Assembly: GCA_964036045.1 (NCBI GenBank)
Contig: OZ038381.1
Coordinates: forward strand, 146,701,596 to 146,765,595
Source of the DNA: Eutreptiella sp. 'Long Island Sound 2002'
Taxonomy: Eukaryota > Euglenozoa > Euglenophyceae > Eutreptiales > Eutreptiaceae
Length of the DNA stretch: 64,000 nucleotides
Direction: 5' to 3'
The notes beneath the pieces were generated by a model that saw only the letters and a program-made list of their open reading frames with translations, ran no database searches and had not been told where the DNA came from. Below are positions 9,819-18,771 of this stretch, piece by piece (position 1 is the stretch's first letter; every line of letters starts with the position of its first letter). The position numbers were made by a program, and so were the translations under genes.

Positions 9819-12800
9819 TTAGTTGCGCTTGTTACGCTGGGACATAGTCTCAGCACGGGTTAGGAGCTGCCCCTCGTTGTTCTCACCGAGGTAAGTGCGG
9901 AAGATGGGGTTGATACTCCCATCCGGTTGTATGAAGGCTGACATAGGTTCCCAGGTCGCCTCAGACAACCCATAGAAATCCCACAGGGTAAGGAATTTCC
10001 AGCCCTGTTTAGACTCGTGGCGAGCAATACCTGCAACCACGTAGTAACCATCGACTGCCATCTCATCGGCAGTCATCTCTTCGAGTTCGTCTGCCTCCTC
10101 TGGACTGGCAGCGTTCGCTAGGTCTATACGTTCAATCTCACTGTCGCTGAGGCGCCACTCATCCCAAGACAAGTCGTCAGGGGAGTGATAGTGCCTCAAC
10201 TGCTTAGGTGCACACAGCAGTTCACCACCTAGACGTGGACTGCACCTGACATGGATCCTGGATCCATCTATCCTGATGATACGATAGGGTCCAAAGTAAG
10301 GGTCCTGTAGGCAGTTACGTGGCCAGGACGGTAGGCGTGAATGGTGTAACAAAACAAGGTCACTAACCTTGAAGCTGGCAGGTCGCCGTAGGCGGTTCCG
10401 TCGGCTCTGTTCACGGTCACGAATGTGCCTCAGGTTAGTACCAGCCTGGTTAGCCAGAGACTGCTTGTGTTCCAGCCAATCTCCCACACGGCTCTTGAAG
10501 TCCTCAGGAAAGGGGGTTTTGAAGAACCAAGCAGGTCGTCCTCCATGGAACAGTTCGTGGGGGGTGAAACCCGTAGAAGAGCTCCGCTGTGAGTTAATCG
10601 ACAGAACTGCCCAGGGCACTAGGCGTACCCAGTCCTTGGTGCGCTCCTGTTTCATCAGGATTCTTAAGTTTTGCTCCACCACACGGTTCTGTCTCTCACA
10701 GAGAGGGTTAGACGTGTGAGTATAGGGCACACCTGTGGTTACCTCCACGTTGAGGGCATTTAGCACTCGTTTGTACCACCCAGTGTCACTGCGGATGCGT
10801 ACATCTTCATCAGAGTGCACCTGTTTAGGTGCTCCATAGGGTTCCAACCATTGTTCGACCAACATTTTTACAGTCTGCTCACCTGTGATTTTCTTATTGC
10901 AAGGGAACACACGGGTGAAGCGAGATAGACCACAGGTGACCACGAGGCAACTATCATAGCCGCCAAAGCGTGGTAGGCCGTTGATGTAATCCACGTAGAG
11001 AAGAGAGTTAGCACAATAGGGTATGGGTAAGCTGGAGATCAGACCCCTATCCCTACTGTCGCTCTGCTTGCTGGCATGACAGCCACAAGCATCCACAATG
11101 CTCTGCATACGCGACCTCAGTTCAGTCAGGGTTAGACTAGAGTAGAAACACTCACGGAAGAAGTCCACTGAGCGATTAGCGCCAGTGTGACCAGAACTGA
11201 GATGGGACCACTGTAGGCACCCATCCAGTTGTGCCTCAGGCACCACAATTCGGTCCTCGTAGGAGAGGTACTGATTGTTTTTATACCACTGGTGCCCGTC
11301 AATGACACGGGTTTCGAGACCAGTGCTGAGGGTTTGGAGAATTTCTTCATACTCTGACTGATAGTCGGTTAGACTCCAACCCTCCAGGATTCCAGCAGTG
11401 CGCATGGACAGGTCAAGCTGGACATCCATACGCTGGAAAGCCTCTTTGGCGAGCGCCTCAGAGCTCTCACCAATAAGCGCATCGAAGTTGTTGCGCGATA
11501 TATAGTCAGACAGTTCATTCTTAATCCCGGGGATATGATGCACTGTCAGCCTGAACTGGCTCAGGTAAGTCCACCACCGTTTTAGCTTTGCTCTTTCCGG
11601 TGGTGGGCCCTTCTGAAAAGACTTCACAGGCTCCTGGTCACACAGCCAGACAATAGGGTTAGATCCCAGGAGTCGGGATTGTGACGATAGCACCAACATA
11701 CCGACCAGGAGTTCCTGGTCATAGGTGCTGTAGTTGGAACGCGCTTGGTTCCATTTCCAATTCCAGTGTCCCAGTGGCACCAGTCGCCACTCACTGGTGG
11801 GATAGTCATGTTTCAACGAACCATCACGGTTCAGTCCAGTAGTACGATAATGGCAGTGGGTTAGTTCAGCGGGGTTAAGCTCCTGCCATTGGTAGATCGT
11901 ACCTCCCCCCCCTACATCACTGGCATCAGTGATCAGGACTATTTTGCCCTCAGGGCGGGGCACTCCCAGGCAGTTGGAGGAGGCAATCTTCTTCTTCAAC
12001 TCCTGGAAACACTCTTCCTCTCTGGAGGTCCACCTCCAGGGAGTAGTTTTCTTGATCAGGTCAGTGAGGGGTGCAGAGGAGTAAGTAAAATTGTGGATGT
12101 GACGCCGATAGAAATTACAGGCGCCCACAAAACTCCTCACATTGTGTAGACCCTTCTTAGGGTCATCGCCAATCTGCATGTCCTGTAGAGGCTGCATCTT
12201 AGACGCGGCTGGTTGCCACCAGCCATACCCCACGTTGAAACCCAAATACTCCATCTCCTCTTTCATAAACTCACATTTTTCGAGTTTGATTCGGAGATGG
12301 TTTTCTTGACAGACAGTGAAAAATTCACGGAGGAGAAGGACATTGTCCTCTTTGGTATTAGTACCCAAACTCACGTTGTCGATGTGAGCCTCCATTTCTG
12401 CACCCCGAGAAATCAACTCTTGTACTAGAGGCCTGCGCCTCAGTATGTACAAAATTTTGTTCATAAGCTCCTGGAAGAGCGCTGGGGCATTAGCCACCCC
12501 GAAAGGCATAACCTTCCACTTGAAGACACGACCCTCAGGGGTTATAAAGGCAAGCAGCTCCTGAGCCGCGGCGGTTAGGTCAACCTGCCAGAAACCAGAG
12601 CGTTTGTCCATTTTGGTCTTATACCTGCGTTTGGCAATACGCTCCAGGGTGTTTTCCATGTTAGGAATACTCCCTGAGTGGTTCCCGGTTTTCTTGTTGA
12701 CCTCACCATAGTCTACAACAAGACGTAGGGCAGTCGACCCTGGTTTAGCAACAAGGAAACAGGGACTGCAGTGATGGGGATAGTCCCCGTGTTTATACTC

Positions 12801-12992
12801 TTCAACGAGGCCAGGATCAATGCATTCTTGGATCTGGCGCTCGATTTCTTCAACCTGTTCCTGTGGAGCAGAATAGGGACGACGCCTCACTCGCGTCTTT
12901 TCAAATTCTGGTTTCAATTTCAAGTCCATCTGGACCAGTTTTTTACAAGAAAGGGGAGGCGGCAAGGCGCCGAACACCTCCTCATAGGTCAT
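9819..12992 (-). CDS. pol: E pol: RT, RNase H, integrase, chromodomain
   Basis: 1,057 codons uninterrupted, ending TAA. Order: RT with VDYGE and the PFGVANAPALFQ segment; RT active site near residue 203 reads HIDNV, where Ty3 enzymes have two Asp; RNase H with TDASD near residue 352; integrase HHCC zinc finger from about residue 595; integrase catalytic D in YVDYIN (about 666), D in HSDEDV (about 724) and E in CERQNR (about 767); C-terminal chromodomain-like segment from about 980 with the aromatic/WEP pattern (LWDFYG...TWEPMSAF). The ATG at 12,992 is inside the RT N-terminal extension. The frame continues upstream past TAG (13,038) and TGA (13,131), so pol is probably made as a fusion by readthrough. 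It would copy and integrate the element in the nucleus. Confidence 0.9.
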   Translation of the reverse strand: MTYEEVFGALPPPLSCKKLVQMDLKLKPEFEKTRVRRRPYSAPQEQVEEIERQIQECIDPGLVEEYKHGDYPHHCSPCFLVAKPGSTALRLVVDYGEVNKKTGNHSGSIPNMENTLERIAKRRYKTKMDKRSGFWQVDLTAAAQELLAFITPEGRVFKWKVMPFGVANAPALFQELMNKILYILRRRPLVQELISRGAEMEAHIDNVSLGTNTKEDNVLLLREFFTVCQENHLRIKLEKCEFMKEEMEYLGFNVGYGWWQPAASKMQPLQDMQIGDDPKKGLHNVRSFVGACNFYRRHIHNFTYSSAPLTDLIKKTTPWRWTSREEECFQELKKKIASSNCLGVPRPEGKIVLITDASDVGGGGTIYQWQELNPAELTHCHYRTTGLNRDGSLKHDYPTSEWRLVPLGHWNWKWNQARSNYSTYDQELLVGMLVLSSQSRLLGSNPIVWLCDQEPVKSFQKGPPPERAKLKRWWTYLSQFRLTVHHIPGIKNELSDYISRNNFDALIGESSEALAKEAFQRMDVQLDLSMRTAGILEGWSLTDYQSEYEEILQTLSTGLETRVIDGHQWYKNNQYLSYEDRIVVPEAQLDGCLQWSHLSSGHTGANRSVDFFRECFYSSLTLTELRSRMQSIVDACGCHASKQSDSRDRGLISSLPIPYCANSLLYVDYINGLPRFGGYDSCLVVTCGLSRFTRVFPCNKKITGEQTVKMLVEQWLEPYGAPKQVHSDEDVRIRSDTGWYKRVLNALNVEVTTGVPYTHTSNPLCERQNRVVEQNLRILMKQERTKDWVRLVPWAVLSINSQRSSSTGFTPHELFHGGRPAWFFKTPFPEDFKSRVGDWLEHKQSLANQAGTNLRHIRDREQSRRNRLRRPASFKVSDLVLLHHSRLPSWPRNCLQDPYFGPYRIIRIDGSRIHVRCSPRLGGELLCAPKQLRHYHSPDDLSWDEWRLSDSEIERIDLANAASPEEADELEEMTADEMAVDGYYVVAGIARHESKQGWKFLTLWDFYGLSEATWEPMSAFIQPDGSINPIFRTYLGENNEGQLLTRAETMSQRNKRN

Positions 12993-13130
12993 CAGCAGCT
13001 TCTTCAGGCGGGGGTCAAGGTTAAGACTCTCGAGTTTCTAAAGGAAATCCTCCTCAGCATGAAGGTTGCTTTTTCCATGTTCTTTCTTTTTATGCCGATC
13101 AGCAGTTTCGGCAGGTACAGTACCATCGTC

Positions 13131-14597
13131 TCACTCAGGGGGACATTGCTGCCCATAGTGTAGAGAATACACTAGAGGTATCTCAGGATCAGGCAGCGTA
13201 TAGGACTCATCGTCCTCCTCAGACCAGATGGAGTATTTCCAGGTCTGTCTGAGGTATTGCAGCCGCTCTTGGCGCTCAATACCTTCGGCCTTCAGGTACA
13301 ACAGCCGTCGGAGTTCTTGAGTGTCATGCTCAGACAATGGCATGTTATCAGCAGCAGGCCGTGCCAGAGCATCAGCACTCCGGGCCACGGGTTCACCTGT
13401 GTGCACAGGCTGCATGTGTAGCACTGATTTCCCAACAGAGGAAGCGGGTTCAGAGGTTGACTCTAGATCTACCTCCTCTAGCAACAGCTGGGCCAGGAAA
13501 GCACTATGTTTTAGGTCAACACAGCTGGGATCAACAGAGGGAATAGTGCTGGCGATCTCAGACAGTTGGTCGTCAGCATCCTCTTTTACAGCTGCAGGTT
13601 CCAGATAGTCATCAGGAGACTCACACCCTGTAAGTGTGGCAGATAGGTGCTCAGGAGATCGATTTTTGAGATCATAAAGGGTCAGGCCACGATTTTCGGC
13701 CATGACCTCCTTTACTAGCACCTGGTCCAGGTCACACAGGGGTACAGGATTGAGAGATCCATCGATGATGGACAGGAAACTGGCCCACTCAGGGGCCTGC
13801 ATAGCTGTGTCTGAGTCCTCAGGCACATAGATGGGGCCGTCGGGGAGTTGCACTCTTCCCACGGTCATTCGGTCAAGCATACGGCGCCAGTAAGCATGTT
13901 CACCAGAGCAACCCCAGTCAGGGGTGCACATAACAACCCTTCCTCCCTCATAAGCGATCTTGGTTAGAACCTTCGCGAGCAGGGAGAAGGGAGGGTTAGC
14001 ATACGCTAGGCCCATTGCTTTCCAGAAGAAACAGAAAGCATTGTTCATTTGTTTCAAGCAGTACAACTGCATGATGTGCTGTTGTTGGCTCGCAAACAAT
14101 TCCACCTGGATCTCATCCAGGTTTACCTGAAGGGCCGCCAGTCCATTTTCGATAACATGACGGGCCAGTTGGTAGTTTTCAGTACGATAGTTCGTCTTGG
14201 CTGCGTAGCGCAGCCCAGACTCTTTTTGTCCTGACAGCTCCAAAGGAACGGAGAATAGCCCACTGCCAAAGTCGCAGTGCAAAGAGTAAGGACGCTGTAG
14301 GGACAGCATTTTTACCTGGGGGTTTCTTCTTAGAAAGTCGGTGCCAATGACGATGTCAAAGGCGTCAGTGTCCAACACTCTGCAGTGTTGGGTCACGGTT
14401 TCGTCGCCCAGACATATGGTCACATCGACCCCCCCCAAGGAGTGGATGGTACGCCCATCCCCTACTCTTATGGCCACGGTCTTAGTTTTCCTGAAAGTTT
14501 TAAGCAGGCGCCGGGCCACTATGGAAAGTGTTGCACCGGTATCAAGCACCGCTCGAAAAACCTGATCCCAGATTTTCACGAGGATCCAGAAGACCAA
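13131..14597 (-). CDS. E protease plus Dam-like NPPF domain
   Basis: In the gag and pol frame, between two stops. The N-terminus is a retropepsin: LDTGATLSIV near residue 18 and the GTDFL turn near 93. Around residues 165-260 follows VELFAS..., then AYANPPFSLLAKVL and VVMCTPDW. This order resembles the Dam-like methyltransferase-related domain of DIRS-type elements, where NPP[FWY] is motif IV. I see no clear SAM-binding glycine motif, so it may be a non-catalytic relative. The C-terminal third is acidic and low in conserved residues. The homologous region of F has the same order, so the arrangement belongs to the family. Confidence 0.75.
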   Translation of the reverse strand: MVFWILVKIWDQVFRAVLDTGATLSIVARRLLKTFRKTKTVAIRVGDGRTIHSLGGVDVTICLGDETVTQHCRVLDTDAFDIVIGTDFLRRNPQVKMLSLQRPYSLHCDFGSGLFSVPLELSGQKESGLRYAAKTNYRTENYQLARHVIENGLAALQVNLDEIQVELFASQQQHIMQLYCLKQMNNAFCFFWKAMGLAYANPPFSLLAKVLTKIAYEGGRVVMCTPDWGCSGEHAYWRRMLDRMTVGRVQLPDGPIYVPEDSDTAMQAPEWASFLSIIDGSLNPVPLCDLDQVLVKEVMAENRGLTLYDLKNRSPEHLSATLTGCESPDDYLEPAAVKEDADDQLSEIASTIPSVDPSCVDLKHSAFLAQLLLEEVDLESTSEPASSVGKSVLHMQPVHTGEPVARSADALARPAADNMPLSEHDTQELRRLLYLKAEGIERQERLQYLRQTWKYSIWSEEDDESYTLPDPEIPLVYSLHYGQQCPPE

Positions 14598-14621
14598 GTC
14601 CTCCTCTTCGGAGCCGCCCCC

Positions 14622-16046
14622 CTATTCCTCATCAGGGAATTTCACATCCACCCCTGCAGCCATGAGGGACTTGGCCATCCAGGCCAAGCGCCTCTTCTTA
14701 GAATTATTCCCCCCAGGGGTAGCATTATCCCCTTGGGGGCGGTTCTGGGGGACACCTGCGGCAGGAGCGGGTGTAGCAGCACGAGTGGGTGTAGCAACAG
14801 GCGCTGATGAGCGCCTCTGGGGGTTAGGGGGTCCAGTTTTACCACCCCCCTTGCCACGTCCTTTACCTTTATCCCCATTCGGGGGATTTCTGGCGGGCGT
14901 CTGGGTCTTCTGGCGCTCCGCCTCCTGACGCTTGAGTTTGTCACTCTCGCGTTTCTTGATGTGGCATTCGTCCTCATAGTGACGACGTTTGCCACAGTAA
15001 CCACAGGTGATGGTACACCTGAAGTGGTCCTGATGGGTCACAGTTTTCCCATCTTTAGTATGCTGCTGACGTTTCATCTGCAGCATACAGCCACTGCGGA
15101 GATCGCAGTCAGAGGCATGACAAGGTCCCCCCTTGTCATTGACAGGTGGGCAGTAAAACAGGGGGGTTGTGCCTGCATCAGTTGGAACCTCGTTCATGGC
15201 ACGTAGGTTGCCCCTCCCTTTACCACCTCCCTGGTTGGCGTTAGTGGGATTTTTATGCCCGTTCCCTTCGCCACGTTCGGGGGTAGGGGTACCACCTCGT
15301 CCCAAATGCTTCTTGAGGAATTTCTCCATGTGGGAGTCATTCTCTCTCTCAAGAGCTAGCTCAATCAAGAGATCCACCAGTGTATCGTACGAGTGGGTCC
15401 TGCTCTTCCTCTCAGAGGTGTAGCGGCAATCATCCCACGTACGCTGGGGGATCTTACTCATGAGCCACAGGTGCGGCTCAGTGGCTCCGTAGGAGCCCAC
15501 GTTCATCCTCGAAAATAAGTACTCCAAGTCGCACACATACTCAGAAATTCGCGCAGCGGATGGAAACTCCGGGAGCATAGGTAGCTCCTCGATCTGTGTG
15601 CGTACGCTGAGGTCAGTCTCATAGACTGGGAATGTTTTCTCTAACCTCAGGAGTACCTCTGCCCAAGTAGAACAGGTTTTCACAATCTGTTTGACCTGTT
15701 TTTGCAAAAATTTCTTTTTGCATGAGCGTTTTAGCAGTGAACATTTGGTGGCCACATCCACATGGGATTGGCCAGTCAACAAAAGGAACTCTGCAAATTC
15801 TTCTGCCCATTCAGGCAGATTTTTGGGGTCGAACTCCGGCAGTTCCAGCTGGATGTTCGCCTGGGCAATTGGTCTGCCCGTCTTCCCACCCCCCGGAGTT
15901 AGGCCTGTAGGCGACACGCCGGCAAGAGAGGCCAGGGCTGACAGTCCTCTTCTCTCACTCTCTGTGACAGGCACGTCCTGTAGATCAGCCATAGGCACTG
16001 TCCTGGCACGGGGGTGAAAGGGGCTGGGGCAGGTGACCTTAGGCAA
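14622..16046 (-). CDS. gag: E gag: capsid and CCHC nucleocapsid
   Basis: The open frame is 474 codons with the first ATG at 15,992, ending in TAG at 14,622. The central part resembles Ty3-type capsid (FAEFLLLTGQ, LIELALE). Near residue 347 is a canonical zinc knuckle CGYCGKRRHYEDEC (CX2CX4HX4C), followed by a Lys/Arg/Gly-rich tail that would bind RNA. The F gag at 55,027-56,517 has the same layout and the same HYEDEC knuckle. The stop is followed in frame, only 24 bases on, by the protease ORF. Confidence 0.85.
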   Translation of the reverse strand: MPKVTCPSPFHPRARTVPMADLQDVPVTESERRGLSALASLAGVSPTGLTPGGGKTGRPIAQANIQLELPEFDPKNLPEWAEEFAEFLLLTGQSHVDVATKCSLLKRSCKKKFLQKQVKQIVKTCSTWAEVLLRLEKTFPVYETDLSVRTQIEELPMLPEFPSAARISEYVCDLEYLFSRMNVGSYGATEPHLWLMSKIPQRTWDDCRYTSERKSRTHSYDTLVDLLIELALERENDSHMEKFLKKHLGRGGTPTPERGEGNGHKNPTNANQGGGKGRGNLRAMNEVPTDAGTTPLFYCPPVNDKGGPCHASDCDLRSGCMLQMKRQQHTKDGKTVTHQDHFRCTITCGYCGKRRHYEDECHIKKRESDKLKRQEAERQKTQTPARNPPNGDKGKGRGKGGGKTGPPNPQRRSSAPVATPTRAATPAPAAGVPQNRPQGDNATPGGNNSKKRRLAWMAKSLMAAGVDVKFPDEE

Positions 16047-16090
16047 CAGCCTTGAGACCCTTGATCTCTTGAGATCTTCGGCCAGGGTAC

Positions 16091-16815
16091 TCAGCCCTGG
16101 AAAGAGAGAGAGGGCAACTCAGGCTTGGGTAAGGGTTCAGCAATACCCAGCTTTGCCTTAATGGCCTCTGATAGGGCCGTCACATCTGGATCTTCTGATC
16201 CAGACAGGAGTTTGGCCAACAGCTCGGCCGTGTGATCCAGGGCTCCGTAGGTTGGCCTTGGATGATGTTGTTCTTCGACTCGTGTTGGGCCCACTTCGGG
16301 AGCCCTTGGGGTTGGATAACATGGTCTTGGATACTCAGGTCTTGTTCGTCTTGGCAGGGATGCAGTGGACGGAGGACCCGAGTGCGCGTAGGACCCTAGG
16401 TCTGTACGTGGTATGGATCCAGGTACAGCCAGTGGCTCCTCTCCATCTTCCCCACGGATGGATTTGTAGTACTCCTGATGTAGGATGTACTCATCCATCT
16501 TCTGCTTCAGCTCCTCATACTCCTCAGGTCCTTCAATGGCGTTGAGGATGAAGCTGGACAATTTGATCTTGATACTGAAGCAGCCACACGTCTGTGGAGG
16601 TGACTGAAGCTGTCTCCACCGTGTGCTGCTAAGGCCTCGGTTGTAAGGCCTTTATTCTCTTCCGCCCTTCTGCGTTCTGGATCTCTTTGGGACCCAGATG
16701 CGCCACTGAGATGATGTGGAGCTCGGTGAGGTGGTTCACTCATTGGGTGGGCCATGCTGCCCATTTGTACTTGGACAGTTCGGATAGGCCAGGTCCTGAC
16801 GCTTGGCGTGGACAT
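16091..16815 (-). CDS. E leader ORF / gag N-terminal region
   Basis: Two overlapping frames (16,815-16,507 and 16,561-16,091) appear to be one reading frame broken by a frameshift near 16,550. The start is ATG at 16,815. The product is Pro/Ser/Glu-rich, with no recognised domain, and ends in TGA at 16,091, in a different frame from gag. F has an equivalent Pro-rich ORF at 49,629 ahead of its gag, so a leader protein may belong to the family. Confidence 0.45.
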
Positions 16816-16885
16816 GATGAACTTGTTGTTGAGCTTTTGTTCTGCACTTCTTCTCAGGGTCGGTTCAAAAGGTCACAAGGGACTG

Positions 16886-16897
16886 TCCCTGCTACCG
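16886..16897 (-). other. Primer-binding site of E (imperfect iMet)
   Basis: Minus-strand CGGTAGCAGGGA directly follows the 5' LTR. It matches 9 of 12 positions of TGGTAGCAGAGG, the complement of the 3' end of initiator-Met tRNA. Confidence 0.6.
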
Positions 16898-17607
16898 GAA
16901 AGATGTCCTTGCTTTATGCCCTAGGTATTTTGATGATGTCCTGCAGGTTTTGTAGTTGAAAACCCAAACCAAAGCAGCAAGTAAAGCAATAAGAGGATGT
17001 GGATCGAATCAATGATTGGTTTTGGAATCCAGTGTAACACAGAAGGGCTGCAGATAGACAAAGCAGGTTTATGCACATAGATTCAATCACAAATGGATAA
17101 TACAAAAGATTTTATATGAAAATTGGTCAGACTCTAGCCTCAGAGGTTGCATTAGGCACTTCATGTGCACTCTTTTGGGTGAAATGGTGCTGGTTAGGAC
17201 TGAGAGGCATAGATGTCAGGACCACACAGAAAATGACTTGGCCAAGCAACTGAATTCAGAAACAGTTACAAAGTAGGACCACAATAAGTGGTAGAAACAA
17301 TTGAGTATAGGGGTCTTGGGGTGGGAGACCACTAGGCTTAACCTCCAAGGCCAACAAGCATGAAATGCCTGATTTATTTTGGTATGTCCTCCATGAAGGA
17401 AGGTACCTCCGCTCAGTTGAGTGGTAGGGGTGAACTTCATGGGGGGGCTAGGGTCACAACCCTAGTTACTTTGAGAAAGTGTACTTTAGGCTACAAAAGA
17501 GAGATAAAAACACTTAAGTTTGTCTTAGCATCAACAAAGGGTTTTAAGGGGGGCTTAGCCTGGATCAAGCCCTCCAAGAAAGACATGGCAGTGACTTTTT
17601 CTTACTC
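16898..17607 (-). repeat. 5' LTR of E
   Basis: The 710-bp partner of 6,406-7,115. The flanking base group GCAT (17,608-17,611) is the right target duplication. Confidence 0.9.
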
Positions 17608-17611
17608 GCAT

Positions 17612-17883
17612 CAGCAAATAAAGGCGCCAGGCCTCCTCTATCAAAACACCAACCCATCTCTTCCCTTCGGCGGCAATCGCCTTTTCAACGCTGCAACGCG
17701 TCCGTTCATTTTTGCGCAGACGCAGAAAAAACACAAACAACAATCGCACTCGTCCCCCTGTTTTAGCCCTTCCCACAGTTCTTCTGCCGTGTGGTACGGC
17801 GGTTCCTCTGAGCAGACATCGCGGAAAATTCCGGATGCTGCGGCCACTGTCTTCTCAAGGTCCTCCTCTTTTCGCAGGGGCAT
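17612..17883 (-). pseudogene. G gene 2, 5' portion (separated by E)
   Basis: An ATG at 17,883 opens 80 codons of charged sequence (MPLRKEEDLEKTV...). A second minus frame covering about 17,776-17,612 carries the VEKAIAAEGKRWVGVLIEEA segment that runs in frame across the E target duplication into 6,404. The switch between these frames near 17,740 needs an intron or an indel; no convincing splice pair was found. It is probably the N-terminal part of the candidate transposase. Confidence 0.5.
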
Positions 17884-18268
17884 TGTTGCTGTGAAGAATA
17901 AATGCGTACCTGTATCTATTTGAAAATCGCTGCTTGAAAAACTTTCTTGCTTTGAAACATCAACCTGTCACTCAGTTTTCGCGCCACCAATTATTCTCTG
18001 ATTCGCTTGTGGCATGCACCATTTTCGGTTACCTGTAACTGTCTGGTGATCCGACATTTGACTAGTTAATCCTGATTGCGGTACCCAGTTGCGGCGCGCT
18101 TCTATCGCTGTTGGGCAGTGAAGTCAGCGGTGACCACAGTATGAAAGCCGGAGATACCGGCGGGACCTGTATGGGCGCCCATGCAGCAGCGCCGCATCAA
18201 GGGAACGTACATGCTGTGTAGTTGGTGGATCTATCCAATTTTGGTTTCTCTGAGCGCTTGTGACCTCC

Positions 18269-18290
18269 ATTGCGCGAGGCCTCGCGCAAT
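18269..18290. repeat. G palindrome 8 (perfect)
   Basis: A perfect 22-bp palindrome with core GCGCGAGGCCTCGCGC, extended by ATT and AAT. Confidence 0.9.
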
Positions 18291-18329
18291 GATCACCGAA
18301 ACCTTAATGTTTTTCATGCGCCGTTCCAT

Positions 18330-18345
18330 GCGCGAGGCCTCGCGC
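18330..18345. repeat. G palindrome 9 (perfect core)
   Basis: The 16-bp core without extension, 40 bp from palindrome 8. Confidence 0.9.
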
Positions 18346-18554
18346 TTGAATCTGCAGTTTGTTCCCGAACATTTATACTTTTCAAGATTCTTGGGTACAC
18401 CATTGTTGCAGTTTATTCGTTAATAGATCCATCTCTATCACGCAATCCTGATAATGGTACTAAGTTACGTGTATAAATACGACAGGGTTCCATTCTTCGA
18501 CAACCTGCCTAATGCGTCGTGCTGTAGCACATTCATCTGACACAAATGAACGTC

Positions 18555-18576
18555 TTTGCGTGAGGCCTCGCGCAAA
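18555..18576. repeat. G palindrome 10 (one mismatch)
   Basis: 22 bp, with T replacing C in the left arm (GCGTGAGGCCTCGCGC core). It lies about 170 bp from the right TIR. Confidence 0.85.
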
Positions 18577-18742
18577 GAATGGTCACCAAACAATACTCTT
18601 CCCTGTCTCGCCCATGGGACACATCATTCTTATAGAAATATTTAATCCGCCATACTTGTTTGCGACGCTTTTAAAATATTCATCAAAACAAGTATTCTTT
18701 GATACCTTTGGAAACCTGTCATTTTCCTACCTTTTCCTTCGT

Positions 18743-18771
18743 TTTTGACCATGCAACTTGAGCCGCCTAAG
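18743..18771 (-). repeat. Right terminal inverted repeat of G
   Basis: Inverted match to 1,192-1,220. ACATA (18,772-18,776) follows as the target duplication. Confidence 0.9.

Larger units (their letters stand above)
6406..17607 (-). mobile_element. Ty3/gypsy element E, full length
   Basis: This minus-strand LTR retrotransposon has 710-bp direct LTRs (16,898-17,607 and 6,406-7,115), an imperfect initiator-Met primer site, gag with a CCHC knuckle, protease with a linked unusual domain, RT-RNase H-integrase-chromodomain, and a G-rich polypurine tract beside the 3' LTR. It sits in the reading frame of G gene 2. The LTRs differ by few bases by eye, so the insertion is fairly recent. Two in-frame stops separate gag from protease and protease from pol. 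The RT active site reads IDN rather than a DD pair, so its activity is doubtful. Confidence 0.9.
17884..18742. other. Right subterminal region of G
   Basis: 860 bp between the start of G gene 2 and the right TIR, with no supported ORF. It contains three palindromes (18,269-18,290, 18,330-18,345, 18,555-18,576) and is where the gene 2 promoter and 5' UTR would lie. Confidence 0.5.
1192..18771. mobile_element. DNA transposon G: 29-bp TIRs, two genes, superfamily unknown
   Basis: Both ends begin CTTAGGCGGCTCAAGTTGCA and stay identical inverted repeats for 29 bp (1,192-1,220 and 18,743-18,771). They are flanked by direct ACATA, and removing G restores an uninterrupted A LTR, as the LTRs of B and the second A LTR show. 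Six bases (ACATAC) could also be scored as the duplication if the outer C belongs to the target. Without the nested retrotransposon E the element is about 6.37 kb. It encodes two minus-strand genes, 1,691-4,459 and 4,695-6,404 plus 17,612-17,883, and carries about ten GCGCGAGGCCTCGCGC-type palindromes. The 5-bp duplication and gene content do not fit Polinton, EnSpm, hAT (8 bp) or MULE (9 bp). The superfamily is undetermined. Confidence 0.8.

Noticed and set aside
1192-18771. Polinton/Maverick, suggested by the 17.6-kb size and possible 6-bp duplication
   Set aside because: Most of the length is the later retrotransposon E. The real element is about 6.4 kb, its TIRs are only 29 bp, and there is no polymerase B, retroviral-type integrase, ATPase or capsid gene of its own.
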